From Fidelibacterota bacterium (GTDB lineage Bacteria > Fidelibacterota > Marinisomatia > SCGC-AAA003-L08 > JACNLC01), in NCBI GenBank assembly GCA_018657495.1, contig JABHXA010000004.1, positions 1-64,000 on the forward strand: a stretch of DNA of 64,000 nucleotides, in the 5' to 3' direction. The notes beneath the pieces were generated by a model, which saw only the letters and a program-made list of their open reading frames with translations, made no database searches and was not told the DNA's origin. A program made the translations under genes and the position numbers. Positions 16,199 to 24,908 of the stretch are shown here, piece after piece. The stretch's first letter is position 1. Every line of letters begins with the position of its first letter.

Positions 16199-16627
16199 AT
16201 GAGAACTGAATCAATAAAACTTGACGAAATAAAAAGAGATTGGTTTATCGTCGATGCAGAAGGACAAAATCTGGGAAGACTGGCAAGCAAAATTGCTCAG
16301 GTCATCCGCGGTAAGCATAAACCGAATTTCACACCCCATATGCTAATGGGAGACTTTGTAGTAGTAATAAATGCTGAAAAAGTCGAACTTACTGGTAATA
16401 AAGAAACCAAAAAAACGTATTGGCGACATTCAGGGTATCCTGGTCATCATACTGAAATTGACTTTGCTTTGATGAAACGAACATACCCTGAGAGAATAAT
16501 CACAAATGCTGTCAAAGGAATGTTACCCCATAACAGATTGGGCAGTCAGTTGAATAAAGCGTTGAAAGTGTATGCAGGACCTGATCATCCCCATACGGCG
16601 CAACAACCCCAAACTCTTGAACTATAA
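16199..16627 (+). CDS. rplM: 50S ribosomal protein L13
   Basis: This 142-residue protein is full length for L13, an early-assembling 23S rRNA-binding protein. WFIVDAEGQNLGRLAS near the N-terminus and GMLPHNRLG in the C-terminal third are family hallmarks. An AAGGA lies 4 nt before the ATG. It opens the conserved order rplM-rpsI-rpsB-tsf-pyrH-frr. The 203-nt leader is where a promoter and possible L13 autoregulation would lie, but I see no recognisable L13 leader structure. Confidence 0.98.
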   Translation: MRTESIKLDEIKRDWFIVDAEGQNLGRLASKIAQVIRGKHKPNFTPHMLMGDFVVVINAEKVELTGNKETKKTYWRHSGYPGHHTEIDFALMKRTYPERIITNAVKGMLPHNRLGSQLNKALKVYAGPDHPHTAQQPQTLEL

Positions 16628-16641
16628 CATAAAGGAAGTTG

Positions 16642-17037
16642 ATGTCTAAAGCAACTGAGTATTATGCCACCGGCCGTAGAAAGTCATCTGTCGCACGGGT
16701 CCGGTTTCTAAAAGGAAAAGGCAAAATTATTATTAACAACAGGACAATTGAAGATTATTTTGGCAGGGATACCTCCAAGATGGTATTGAAACAACCCCTG
16801 GAATTGACAGAAATGCTTGGAAATTTTGATATACATGCCAAAGTATGTGGTGGTGGAATATCCGGGCAAGCTGGCGCTATTCGATTAGGGATTGCCAGGG
16901 TATTAGAAAAAGTGGACCCGGAACTTCGACCCGCCTTGAAAAAAGCTGGAATGCTCACAAGAGATTCGAGAGAGGTGGAAAGAAAGAAATACGGGCAACC
17001 TGGAGCACGAAAACGCTTCCAATTCTCAAAACGTTAA
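16642..17037 (+). CDS. rpsI: 30S ribosomal protein S9
   Basis: S9 is a small-subunit protein whose C-terminal tail reaches the P-site tRNA. The protein begins [19 protein letters not shown] and ends [11 protein letters not shown], the basic tail expected of S9, and has normal length (131 residues). I start at the ATG at 16642 rather than the in-frame TTG at 16639, because AAAGGA sits at the right distance and other S9 proteins start there. It lies 14 nt after rplM. Confidence 0.98.
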   Translation: MSKATEYYATGRRKSSVARVRFLKGKGKIIINNRTIEDYFGRDTSKMVLKQPLELTEMLGNFDIHAKVCGGGISGQAGAIRLGIARVLEKVDPELRPALKKAGMLTRDSREVERKKYGQPGARKRFQFSKR

Positions 17038-17061
17038 AACCAGAAATAATTAATTAAATAT

Positions 17062-18099
17062 ATGAATCACGTTACATTAGAAACATTGATTTCCTCAGGT
17101 GTCCATTTTGGACACCCGACCAGAAAATGGAATCCCAATTACAAACCGTTTATAGCCATGAAGAAAAATGGCATTCACATTATAGATCTTGAACAAACCC
17201 TCAAACAACTTGAGAAAGCCTCAAAGCATCTGACAAAACTTGTCCAAAATAATGGAACCGTATTATTTGTCGGGACCAAAAAACAGGCAAAAGATGCAGT
17301 CCAGGAGGCAGCCGATAGATGCGGTATGTTTTATGTGGTTGAAAGATGGCTCGGTGGCACACTAACAAATTTTGTTACGATTAAAAAGAGTGTGAAAAGA
17401 CTACTTATTCTTGAAAAGGAATCTTCAGATATATATTTGAATAAAACCAAGAAAGAATTAGGTCTGCTCGAGAGAGAACGAATCAAATTGGGTGACTTGC
17501 ATCGTGGAATTAAAGATATGAAATATCTGCCATCTGCAATATTTTTTGTTGATGGTATGCATGAAGCCACCGCCATACAGGAAGCTACTAAATTGGGTAT
17601 TCCCACATTTGGAATGGTTGACAGTAATACAGATCCAACTGTAGTTGATTTCCCCATCCCAGCCAATGACGATTCACTTAAGTCGATTAGTTTTATTGTC
17701 AATTATTTTGCAGATAGAATTATTGAAGCAAAAGGTGGTGTAGTTGAAGAGAAAATAACAGCTAAAACTATAGTTGATCAGGTTGAATCTAATCAAGAAG
17801 TTGACGTTACTGAAGCTGCAGAAATAAAAGATGAATCAGAAAAAGTTGTTACTGAGGAAGTTGTAGAAGCAGCAGTTGAAGCGGTTGTTGAAGAAGTTGC
17901 TGCAGCCGACCCTGAATCAAAATCTGAATCAGATGCAGTCGAAGTAGCTGATGATGAACCTGTAGCTGAACCTGCTGAGCCTGAATCAAACGATTCTGTA
18001 GAAGCACAAGAAGAAGTTGTTGAAGAAGTTGCAGTAGAAGAGAATCCAGAGAATATTTCAGAGACCGTTGAAGATAAAGAAGAGAAGGAAGAAAAATGA
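17062..18099 (+). CDS. rpsB: 30S ribosomal protein S2 with long acidic C-terminal extension
   Basis: The first roughly 225 residues are a standard S2: SGVHFGHPTRKWNP near the N-terminus, VLFVGTKKQAKDA, ERWLGGTLTNF, and a FFVDGMHEATAIQEA segment. From about residue 226 to 345 the sequence changes to a low-complexity tail made mostly of Glu, Val, Ala and Asp, with no matching S2 structure. Most bacterial S2 proteins have about 230-270 residues, so the tail adds roughly 80-120. It contains no stop or frameshift and runs directly into tsf, whose ATG overlaps the rpsB stop (ATGA). The role of the tail is unknown. Confidence 0.97.
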   Translation: MNHVTLETLISSGVHFGHPTRKWNPNYKPFIAMKKNGIHIIDLEQTLKQLEKASKHLTKLVQNNGTVLFVGTKKQAKDAVQEAADRCGMFYVVERWLGGTLTNFVTIKKSVKRLLILEKESSDIYLNKTKKELGLLERERIKLGDLHRGIKDMKYLPSAIFFVDGMHEATAIQEATKLGIPTFGMVDSNTDPTVVDFPIPANDDSLKSISFIVNYFADRIIEAKGGVVEEKITAKTIVDQVESNQEVDVTEAAEIKDESEKVVTEEVVEAAVEAVVEEVAAADPESKSESDAVEVADDEPVAEPAEPESNDSVEAQEEVVEEVAVEENPENISETVEDKEEKEEK

Positions 18100-18716
18100 T
18101 CACTGCAAGTGCAGTAAAAGAATTAAGAGAACGTACCGGTGCCGGTATGATGGATTGTAAAAATGCCCTGGTAAAAGCTGATGGGGATATGGAAAAAGCA
18201 ATCGACAATCTGAGAAAGTCCGGCATTGCAAAAGCTGAGAAGAAATCAGGAAGATCTGCAAATGATGGTCTTATTATGCCTTATATTCATCCAGGTTCAA
18301 AACTTGGTGTGATGGTTGAGGTCAATTGTGAGACTGATTTTGTGGCGAGAACTGAAAAATTTCAAACATTTGCCAAAGATATTGCCATGCATATTGCAGC
18401 ATCTAATCCATTGGCAGTGAACAGAGAAGATATTGATAATTCTATTGTTGAGAAGGAAAAAGAAATTTTTGCCGAGCAGGCAAAATTGTCTGGTAAACCT
18501 GATCATATTTTGGAAAAAATTGCCACCGGAAGAATGGAAAAATACTTTGGGGAAAACGCCCTGATGGAACAGACATTCGTCAAAGATTCTGATAAAACTA
18601 TCAAAGATGTTGTGACAGATGCAATTTCCTCTTTTGGTGAAAATATCTCTATTGCAAGGTTCTCCCGATTTGAACTTGGTGAGACTGTGGCAAACTCTGA
18701 AAGCCAAGAATCATAA
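18096..18716 (+). CDS. tsf: Elongation factor Ts, short form
   Basis: EF-Ts catalyses GDP release from EF-Tu. The N-terminal domain ASAVKELRERTGAGMMDCKN is diagnostic and contains the EF-Tu-contacting TGAGMMDCK segment. VEVNCETDFVAR marks the core. With 206 residues it belongs to the short EF-Ts class found in many non-proteobacterial phyla (the E. coli protein has about 283). Its ATG overlaps the rpsB stop, which indicates translational coupling. Confidence 0.98.
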   Translation: MITASAVKELRERTGAGMMDCKNALVKADGDMEKAIDNLRKSGIAKAEKKSGRSANDGLIMPYIHPGSKLGVMVEVNCETDFVARTEKFQTFAKDIAMHIAASNPLAVNREDIDNSIVEKEKEIFAEQAKLSGKPDHILEKIATGRMEKYFGENALMEQTFVKDSDKTIKDVVTDAISSFGENISIARFSRFELGETVANSESQES

Positions 18717-18735
18717 TATAAATAAATAACCCCTT

Positions 18736-19461
18736 ATGATATCATACCCCTATCGCCGTTTACTGCTCAAGATGAGTGGTGAAATATTGGCTGGTAAGCA
18801 GGGGTATGGTCTTGACCCCGATACTCTTTCCGAATTAGCTGAAACCATAAAATACCTGTATCAACAAGATTTAGAATTGGGTATTGTTATTGGTGCCGGC
18901 AATATTTTTAGAGGCATCTCGGGGGCTACCACAGGTATTGATCGTGTTTCAGCTGATTATATGGGCATGCTTGGTACAATCATGAATTCCGTTGCCCTTC
19001 AATCTGCCCTTGAACGTATCCAATGTGATACCCGAGTCATGTCGGCGATTCATATATCTCAACTTGCTGAACCCTATATACGCCGACGGGCGAGACGTCA
19101 TATGGAAAAAGGTCGTATCGTCATTTTTGCAGGCGGAACCGGTAATCCATATTTTACTACTGATACAGCTGCTGTTTTAAGGGCAATTGAGATGGAAGCC
19201 GATATTGTTATAAAAGGTACAAAAGTAGATGGTGTGTATGATTCCGATCCTGTAATCCATGATGACGCTGTAAAATTTGATCATCTTACCTTTAAGGAAG
19301 TCCTTGAAAAAGAATTGAGAGTTATGGATATGACTGCAGTAACTTTATGCAAGGAGAATGATCTCCCTATTGTTGTTTTAAACATGCTTAAACGAGATAA
19401 TTTCCATGCCCTAATTGAAGGTCGCGAGTGTGGAACAAAAATTTCAAAGGACAAACCATGA
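18736..19461 (+). CDS. pyrH: UMP kinase
   Basis: PyrH phosphorylates UMP to UDP and belongs to the amino-acid kinase family. The 241-residue protein has LLKMSGEIL near residue 10, the glycine loop GIVIGAGNIFRG, SADYMGMLGT, and the C-terminal TKVDGVYDSDP motif. Upstream, the bases before the ATG (AATAACCCCTT) hold no clear Shine-Dalgarno sequence, so translation may depend on tsf, which ends 19 nt upstream. Its stop overlaps the frr start (ATGA). Confidence 0.97.
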   Translation: MISYPYRRLLLKMSGEILAGKQGYGLDPDTLSELAETIKYLYQQDLELGIVIGAGNIFRGISGATTGIDRVSADYMGMLGTIMNSVALQSALERIQCDTRVMSAIHISQLAEPYIRRRARRHMEKGRIVIFAGGTGNPYFTTDTAAVLRAIEMEADIVIKGTKVDGVYDSDPVIHDDAVKFDHLTFKEVLEKELRVMDMTAVTLCKENDLPIVVLNMLKRDNFHALIEGRECGTKISKDKP

Positions 19462-20012
19462 TTAACGAACTATTCAAAGATATGCATAGCAGAATGGAAA
19501 AAGCGGTGATGCATTACCGACATGATGTTGCATCTATTCGCACAAGCAGAGCCTCATCTGCTATACTGGATATTGTTAAAGTCGATTATTATGGCACAAT
19601 GACACCCTTAAAAAATATGGCATCCATTAGTGTACCAGAACCACAGATGATTGCAATCCAGCCGTTTGATCCATCAAGCCTTGCAGGTATTGAAAAAGCC
19701 ATAATCGCCAGTGATCTTGGTCTAAATCCAAATAATGATGGTAATATTATCCGCCTCGCGATCCCAACCCTAACCGATGAAAGAAGGGCAGAATTAGTCA
19801 AATTGATTCACAATATGATTGAAGAAGGTCGCGTTGCTATACGGAATATCCGTCGGGATATTAACGAGTCATTAAAGAAATCCAACAAAGAACATGAACT
19901 TTCTGATGATAATCTGAAACGAGCATTGGACGATGTACAGGAAATGACCGATAAACATATTAATGAATTGAATGAAATCCAGAAGAAAAAAGAAGAAGAA
20001 ATATACGAATAA
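19458..20012 (+). CDS. frr: Ribosome recycling factor
   Basis: The factor splits post-termination ribosomes together with EF-G. The protein (184 residues, normal length) contains IRTSRASSAILD, the hallmark VDYYG, the segment ISVPEPQMIAIQPFD, and the C-terminal helix. I start at the ATG at 19458, which overlaps the pyrH stop in ATGA. A GTG at 19428 would add ten residues not found in the family. It closes the ribosomal operon; a tRNA-Gly gene follows 8 nt after the stop. Confidence 0.97.
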   Translation: MINELFKDMHSRMEKAVMHYRHDVASIRTSRASSAILDIVKVDYYGTMTPLKNMASISVPEPQMIAIQPFDPSSLAGIEKAIIASDLGLNPNNDGNIIRLAIPTLTDERRAELVKLIHNMIEEGRVAIRNIRRDINESLKKSNKEHELSDDNLKRALDDVQEMTDKHINELNEIQKKKEEEIYE

Positions 20013-20020
20013 TGATTTCT

Positions 20021-20091
20021 GCGGATGTAGTTCAATGGTAGAACGAGAGCTTCCCAAGCTTTAGACGAGGGTCCGATTCCCTTCATCCGCT
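20021..20091 (+). tRNA. tRNA-Gly (anticodon CCC)
   Basis: Acceptor arms GCGGATG and CATCCGC pair perfectly. The D arm has AGTTCAATGGTAGAAC, the anticodon loop is TTCCCAA (anticodon CCC), and the T loop is GGTCCGATTCC. CCA is not encoded. The gene follows frr closely and may be cotranscribed with it. Confidence 0.95.
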
Positions 20092-20481
20092 CATCTGTAA
20101 CCCTCGTTAATAATTTTTGGTTATCAACTGGGATTTATTTTTATTAGACAGAATTTCTAAAAATTACTTCCCAAGTTATACCCTCATTATTCTTCTTTAA
20201 GGAATATTTATTATTCATCCATTTCTTATCTTTTAAAATAAATGAGACTTCATTAAAACCGAGATATTTTTTAGTAATATTTCTTATCTACTTTACAAAA
20301 TCACTGAATAATAACCAATAACTAAACCATAAATTCATCTTTACTTACCTTTGCCATTTTCTATTTATTATAATTGTTTATGGTTTCTTTATCCCCCTGT
20401 GATACTTTTGTGATACTTGATTTCTAATTTGTGCTGTAAGAAAATATTGAAATTAACTTAATTAGAAAAGGAAAGATAACA
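20092..20481. other. Intergenic region, 390 nt, no gene seen
   Basis: AT-rich sequence between tRNA-Gly and the Spondin_N lipoprotein gene. No ORF, tRNA or clear terminator is visible. AAAAGGAAAG just before 20482 is the ribosome binding site of the next gene. Confidence 0.6.
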
Positions 20482-21822
20482 ATGAAACAAAAAATATTAA
20501 CTCTTGTGATGTTACTCTTGTTGGCTGCCGGCTGCGAGAACAATAATTCAACCAGCCCAAATAATCAGGAGATTACTATGTTCCAGGTGAATATTGAAAA
20601 TGTTGCCCCAGTTTATGCATATACTGCAAGTGATGTATTTAACACTCCAGTGGGGACAAGTTCTCCAGCACCAATTGGCCCTGGTGAGGCATACGAATTC
20701 AATTTTAGCGCCGCCCCGGGATCACGTTTGTCATTTGCAACAATGTTTGTCCATTCGAATGATTTATTTTTTGCACCTGCTCAATCAGGGATTGAATTGT
20801 ACGACTCAATGGGGAATCAGAATATCGGTGATGTTACCTCTCAGATAAATTTATGGGATGCTGGAACCGAAGTTAACCAGGAACCAGGTATTGGAGTCGA
20901 TCAGGCTCCTCGTCAATCAGGACCAAATAATGGTGCATCTGATTCAAATATGAATGTCCGTTTAGCAATGGATACATATGGAAATCTGCCAAGTGTGCAT
21001 GAAGTAATACAGGTGACTATTCAATCAACATCTCAGACTGGATTTCGAGTAAGAATAGAAAATGTTTCGGATATGTTGACACTTCAAACTTCAGATGGCA
21101 GCAGTCATTCTGTACCTCTTGCGCCTGGAGTTTGGGTAATACATGGTATGGATAATCCGCTGTTCACGTCCGGTATGCCTTTAAGCGATGAGGGCCTCGA
21201 AGCTATTGCTGAGGATGGTAATCCTTCTCTTCTTGGAGATGTGTTAGAAAATGAAACTGGTATCACTCAGATAATCGCTCCTGGAGTTTGGGCAAATCAT
21301 ACAAATGATAATCCCCTTTTTGTAGATGGAATGCTGGATAACGGTGATGGACTGGAAGCGTTAGCAGAAGATGGTTCTCCTGATGCACTAAATTCATCGG
21401 TAATGTCCATGATGGATGTATTATCAAATGGAATATTTAATACCCCAACAGGTAATTCAAATCCAGGTCCCGTTCTACCAGGTGGATCCTATAGTTTCGA
21501 ATTTGAAGCTGCAGATGGATATTTAAGCTTTGCCACAATGCTTGTTCAAAGTAATGACCTATTCCTATCACCAAATACTATGGGTATCCAGTTATTTAAT
21601 AATAGCGGGACAGCAATAAATGGTGATATTACACATCTATTATCCATTTGGGATGCAGGTACTGAAGTAAATGAAGAACCAGGTATTGGATTGTATCAGG
21701 CACCCCGTCAAAGTGGACCCGATATGGGATTAGACGAAAATGGAAATGTTAGACTGGTCAATGACATGTTTAATTATCCAGATTTGTCAAATATTATCCG
21801 TGTTACAATATCAGGGATGTAA
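20482..21822 (+). CDS. Lipoprotein with two Spondin_N-type domains
   Basis: The 446-residue precursor has a lipoprotein signal, with lipobox LAAGC putting the lipidated Cys at about residue 18. Two homologous Spondin_N-like regions follow, near residues 33-200 and 195-446. Each contains SFATMxVxSNDLFxxP, SxWDAGTEVNxEPGIG and QAPRQSGP. The second is preceded by an internal doublet of PGVW and NPLF segments. Spondin_N proteins are extracellular or envelope beta-sandwich proteins; a substrate is not known for bacterial members. A promoter probably lies in the 390-nt upstream gap, and a long hairpin follows the stop. Confidence 0.88.
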   Translation: MKQKILTLVMLLLLAAGCENNNSTSPNNQEITMFQVNIENVAPVYAYTASDVFNTPVGTSSPAPIGPGEAYEFNFSAAPGSRLSFATMFVHSNDLFFAPAQSGIELYDSMGNQNIGDVTSQINLWDAGTEVNQEPGIGVDQAPRQSGPNNGASDSNMNVRLAMDTYGNLPSVHEVIQVTIQSTSQTGFRVRIENVSDMLTLQTSDGSSHSVPLAPGVWVIHGMDNPLFTSGMPLSDEGLEAIAEDGNPSLLGDVLENETGITQIIAPGVWANHTNDNPLFVDGMLDNGDGLEALAEDGSPDALNSSVMSMMDVLSNGIFNTPTGNSNPGPVLPGGSYSFEFEAADGYLSFATMLVQSNDLFLSPNTMGIQLFNNSGTAINGDITHLLSIWDAGTEVNEEPGIGLYQAPRQSGPDMGLDENGNVRLVNDMFNYPDLSNIIRVTISGM

Positions 21823-21832
21823 TCGAAATACT

Positions 21833-21893
21833 AATATCAATAGCTGCGTCAGGGGTGAGGAAAGACTGAACTCCTGTCACAGCTATTGATATT
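21833..21893 (+). promoter_or_regulatory. Long RNA hairpin between the Spondin_N gene and msrB
   Basis: A 21-nt left arm (21833-21853) and right arm (21873-21893) are inverted repeats with only two mismatches, enclosing a 19-nt loop. The hairpin starts 11 nt after the upstream stop and ends 13 nt before the msrB ATG. There is no T-run after it, so it is not a standard terminator. It may act in mRNA processing or stability, or may partly hide the msrB ribosome binding site. Confidence 0.6.
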
Positions 21894-21906
21894 GAAAGGC
21901 GAAAAT

Positions 21907-22524
21907 ATGAAGTATAATGGAAATCAAAAATCAATAATAGTATTAATATTTTTACTAACGACATTTTGCCTATTTGCCAATCAAAAATATAATAAGGAGT
22001 CGATAGACTCATCAGGATATAGAAAAGATACGATTAGAGAAGAATCTCAGCATATTCACAGAAATTCCACTTCAGGCAAAAATTATTCATTTAATTCCAT
22101 CGATAAAAAATCTCGAGTAATTGAATTAACAAAGTTGCAATATGAGGTAACCCAAAACAATGCCACAGAGAGGCCCTTTAATAATGAATATTGGGATAAT
22201 AATAGGCAGGGAATTTATGTGGATATTGTAAGCGGGGAACCCTTATTCTGTTCACTTGACAAATTCAAATCAGGCACTGGCTGGCCAAGTTTTAAAAGGC
22301 CTATATCAGATGGAAATATTATTGATGTTGAAGACAGGAAATTCTTTATTTCTCGAACAGAAGTTCGCAGTAGTTTGGGAGATTCCCACCTCGGTCATGT
22401 TTTTAAAGATGGTCCGGCACCAACGGGATTGCGCTATTGCATTAACTCGGCTGCCTTGAGATTTATCCCACAATCAGATTTACAATTTGAAGGTTATGGT
22501 GAGTTTATTCAATTATTTGAGTAG
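21907..22524 (+). CDS. msrB: Exported peptide-methionine (R)-S-oxide reductase
   Basis: MsrB reduces the R epimer of methionine sulfoxide in proteins. The C-terminal domain (about residues 72-205) shows [15 protein letters not shown] with Cys115, GTGWPSF, and the active-site [11 protein letters not shown] with Cys178; both Cys of the usual pair are present. An N-terminal hydrophobic segment (residues 9-23) is a signal peptide or anchor, so repair occurs outside the cytoplasm. The zinc-binding CxxC pairs of some MsrB proteins are absent. I chose the ATG at 21907 (AAAGG upstream) over the TTG at 21886, which lies within the right arm of the hairpin. Confidence 0.93.
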   Translation: MKYNGNQKSIIVLIFLLTTFCLFANQKYNKESIDSSGYRKDTIREESQHIHRNSTSGKNYSFNSIDKKSRVIELTKLQYEVTQNNATERPFNNEYWDNNRQGIYVDIVSGEPLFCSLDKFKSGTGWPSFKRPISDGNIIDVEDRKFFISRTEVRSSLGDSHLGHVFKDGPAPTGLRYCINSAALRFIPQSDLQFEGYGEFIQLFE

Positions 22525-22631
22525 AAATTCAATTGGCCATCGAACAGGGTTGGATCGGATTCAATAAAACTGGTATTTTCTCGAATGTTTAAAAAGCGTA
22601 TTCATTATAATAATCACTCAGGTTTTCAAAT

Positions 22632-23363
22632 ATGTCATACAAAATAACCCAAAGAAATGTATTGATCATTGAAGATGATCCTGAAATTTCAAATTTATTA
22701 GAAATACATCTTGCCGATATGGAATGCAAAAATGTCGTAGCAAGCAATGGCATGAAAGGTCTCAAACTTGCTGTAAATGGGGAATGGTCTCTGATAATTT
22801 TGGATATCATGCTTCCAGGATTGAATGGATTCGACGTTTGTAAAGGCATCCGTGAAAAAGATAAAAAAACGCCCATTTTAATGCTCACCTCAAAAGCAGA
22901 AGAATTAGATAAAGTATTGGGGCTGGAGTTAGGTGCCGATGATTATCTGACCAAACCATTTAGTATCCGGGAGCTTATTGCCCGTATCAAGGCGATTTTT
23001 AGAAGAGCGGAGTTAGCAAAAAATGAAAAGGATGAGGACATTGTTAAAAAAATAACCTTTGGTGATCTCGTCATTGATTTAGCATATCGACAGGTCAAAA
23101 AGGCTGGTAAAATTTTGGATCTCACTGTCAAAGAATTTGAGCTTTTAAAATTGCTAGCTGAGAAACCTGGACTCACTTTTAGTCGTCAGCAACTATTGGA
23201 TATCATTTGGGGTTATCAATTTTCCGGTTATGAACATACCGTAAACACTCATATTAACCGACTGAGAAATAAAATAGAAAGTGATCCAGCCAATCCAGAT
23301 TTTATTCTCACGGTATGGGGTGTTGGATATCGATTAAGCAATCCTGAAAGTGAAGAAGTATGA
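22632..23363 (+). CDS. OmpR/PhoB-family response regulator
   Basis: The 243-residue protein has an N-terminal receiver domain with acidic pair Glu14-Asp15/16, phospho-acceptor Asp58 (LIILDIMLP), Thr86 and Lys108. A winged-helix DNA-binding domain follows, about residues 140-238, with the motif EHTVNTHINRLRNKIE. The gene overlaps the next one, a sensor kinase, in ATGA, so the two form a two-component system. Its target genes are not evident; the neighbouring msrB and Spondin_N lipoprotein genes are upstream on the same strand. Confidence 0.95.
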   Translation: MSYKITQRNVLIIEDDPEISNLLEIHLADMECKNVVASNGMKGLKLAVNGEWSLIILDIMLPGLNGFDVCKGIREKDKKTPILMLTSKAEELDKVLGLELGADDYLTKPFSIRELIARIKAIFRRAELAKNEKDEDIVKKITFGDLVIDLAYRQVKKAGKILDLTVKEFELLKLLAEKPGLTFSRQQLLDIIWGYQFSGYEHTVNTHINRLRNKIESDPANPDFILTVWGVGYRLSNPESEEV

Positions 23364-24835
23364 AGAATTTCATTAGATCATTTTATTTCAAACTGGCAGT
23401 TGTTTTCCTCGGTGTCCTCTTGATTATGACATCCATTCAAATATTAATGAGCCTCAAGTTAACGTCACGTTTCATCAATAAAGTGGATCAGCAGTTGAAT
23501 ATAAATCTCGCCAGAGATATGGCCATTGAATTGGATCCACTTTTTAAAGAAGCAGACTTTAACTGGGATAAAATTGGTGAACGAATCCACTATATGATGG
23601 TCATTAATCCAAAGATTGAAATTTATGTATTGAATGATACGGGGAAAATATTAGTGTTCTTTGCAGAACCTGGTAAAAAGATGAATGCAGATTATGTGGA
23701 TCTTGATCCTGTTGAAATCTTTCTGAAAGAAAATTCTATTCTTCCCATTTTAGGATTTGATCCGAGAAACCCTTCTGAACGAAAACCCTTTTCCGCCACC
23801 AGAATGAAATTAAACAATGGTGCAGCCGGATATTTATATATAATTATTGGCAGTGAACAATATGATCAAGTCACTGCGTTATTCAGAGAGAATTTTATCT
23901 TACGGACCCTCATTTTAGGTCTTGTAATATCAGCAATTTTTGCGGCCACATTAGGACTCATTTTATTTGCCAGATTGACCCGTCGAATTCGGACATTGTC
24001 GCAATTTGTAAGTGATTTTGAGCAAGAGAATTATTCATCTCGTATTCCTACCAGTTCTCCGGATGAAATTGGTAAACTTGGTAATACCTTTAATTCAATG
24101 GCAGATCGAATTGTGAGCAGTATTGATGAATTAAAGAATACAGATATTCTCAGGCGTGAACTAATTGCAAATGTTTCTCATGATTTAAGAAGTCCCCTGG
24201 CATCAATCCAAGGATATATCGAAACGATTCAGATAAAAGAAGATACACTATCCAATGAAGATAGAAATAAATATTTAGACATTATCCTTAACAGTACAAT
24301 TTCATTAAATCTACTTGTTCATGAGTTATTTGATTTATCAAAACTTGAAGCCAAACAGGTAGAGCCTAACATGGAAAATCTCTCTATTGGGGAGCTTGTT
24401 AATGACATCGTTATAAAATACAATGTACAGGCAAAAAAACGACAGACTGTGCTGAGGGCAGAAATCGATCTTGATCCTGCTGGAATAATTCAAGCTGATA
24501 TTGGTTTACTGGAAAGAGCCTTGTCAAATCTAATTATTAATGCCATTGAACATACACCTGAAAATGGATTAATCACCGTAGCTGTTAATCGATCCATATC
24601 AAATAAAATTGAAATTTCCATTAGTGATACCGGACCTGGTATACCGGAAGAAGATTTGTCAAATATTTTTGAACGTTACTTTCACGGTAGTCGCAATTAT
24701 AAACAAAAAACAGCAAGTACTGGGTTGGGGCTGCCAATTGCAATCAAGATTATTGAATTACATAACAGTACAATCAATGTTAAAAATCAAAAAGAAGGCG
24801 GCGCTGTATTTACTATTGAGTTGACAGAATTGTAA
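23360..24835 (+). CDS. Membrane sensor histidine kinase
   Basis: The 491-residue kinase has two membrane segments (about residues 11-31 and 183-204) bounding a periplasmic sensor domain of about 150 residues. A HAMP domain (205-258), HisKA domain with His274 in NVSHDLRSPL, and a HATPase domain with N box NLIINAIEHTPENG, G1 box DTGPGIPEEDL and G2 box GLGLPIA follow. It phosphorylates the response regulator encoded just upstream. The periplasmic domain has no motif that identifies a ligand. Confidence 0.95.
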   Translation: MKNFIRSFYFKLAVVFLGVLLIMTSIQILMSLKLTSRFINKVDQQLNINLARDMAIELDPLFKEADFNWDKIGERIHYMMVINPKIEIYVLNDTGKILVFFAEPGKKMNADYVDLDPVEIFLKENSILPILGFDPRNPSERKPFSATRMKLNNGAAGYLYIIIGSEQYDQVTALFRENFILRTLILGLVISAIFAATLGLILFARLTRRIRTLSQFVSDFEQENYSSRIPTSSPDEIGKLGNTFNSMADRIVSSIDELKNTDILRRELIANVSHDLRSPLASIQGYIETIQIKEDTLSNEDRNKYLDIILNSTISLNLLVHELFDLSKLEAKQVEPNMENLSIGELVNDIVIKYNVQAKKRQTVLRAEIDLDPAGIIQADIGLLERALSNLIINAIEHTPENGLITVAVNRSISNKIEISISDTGPGIPEEDLSNIFERYFHGSRNYKQKTASTGLGLPIAIKIIELHNSTINVKNQKEGGAVFTIELTEL

Positions 24836-24908
24836 TTTTGTTTTTTAGCAATATCGATTGTTATAATCTTATATTCAAATTATTATTGAGATGATATATT
24901 TAATCAGA

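Noticed and set aside
17849-18226. Minus-strand Leu/Gln-rich frame opposite the S2 tail
   Set aside because: Its composition simply mirrors the Glu/Val-rich codons of the rpsB tail.
19808-20086. Minus-strand frame across frr and tRNA-Gly
   Set aside because: It reads through a tRNA gene and the frr coding region in antisense.
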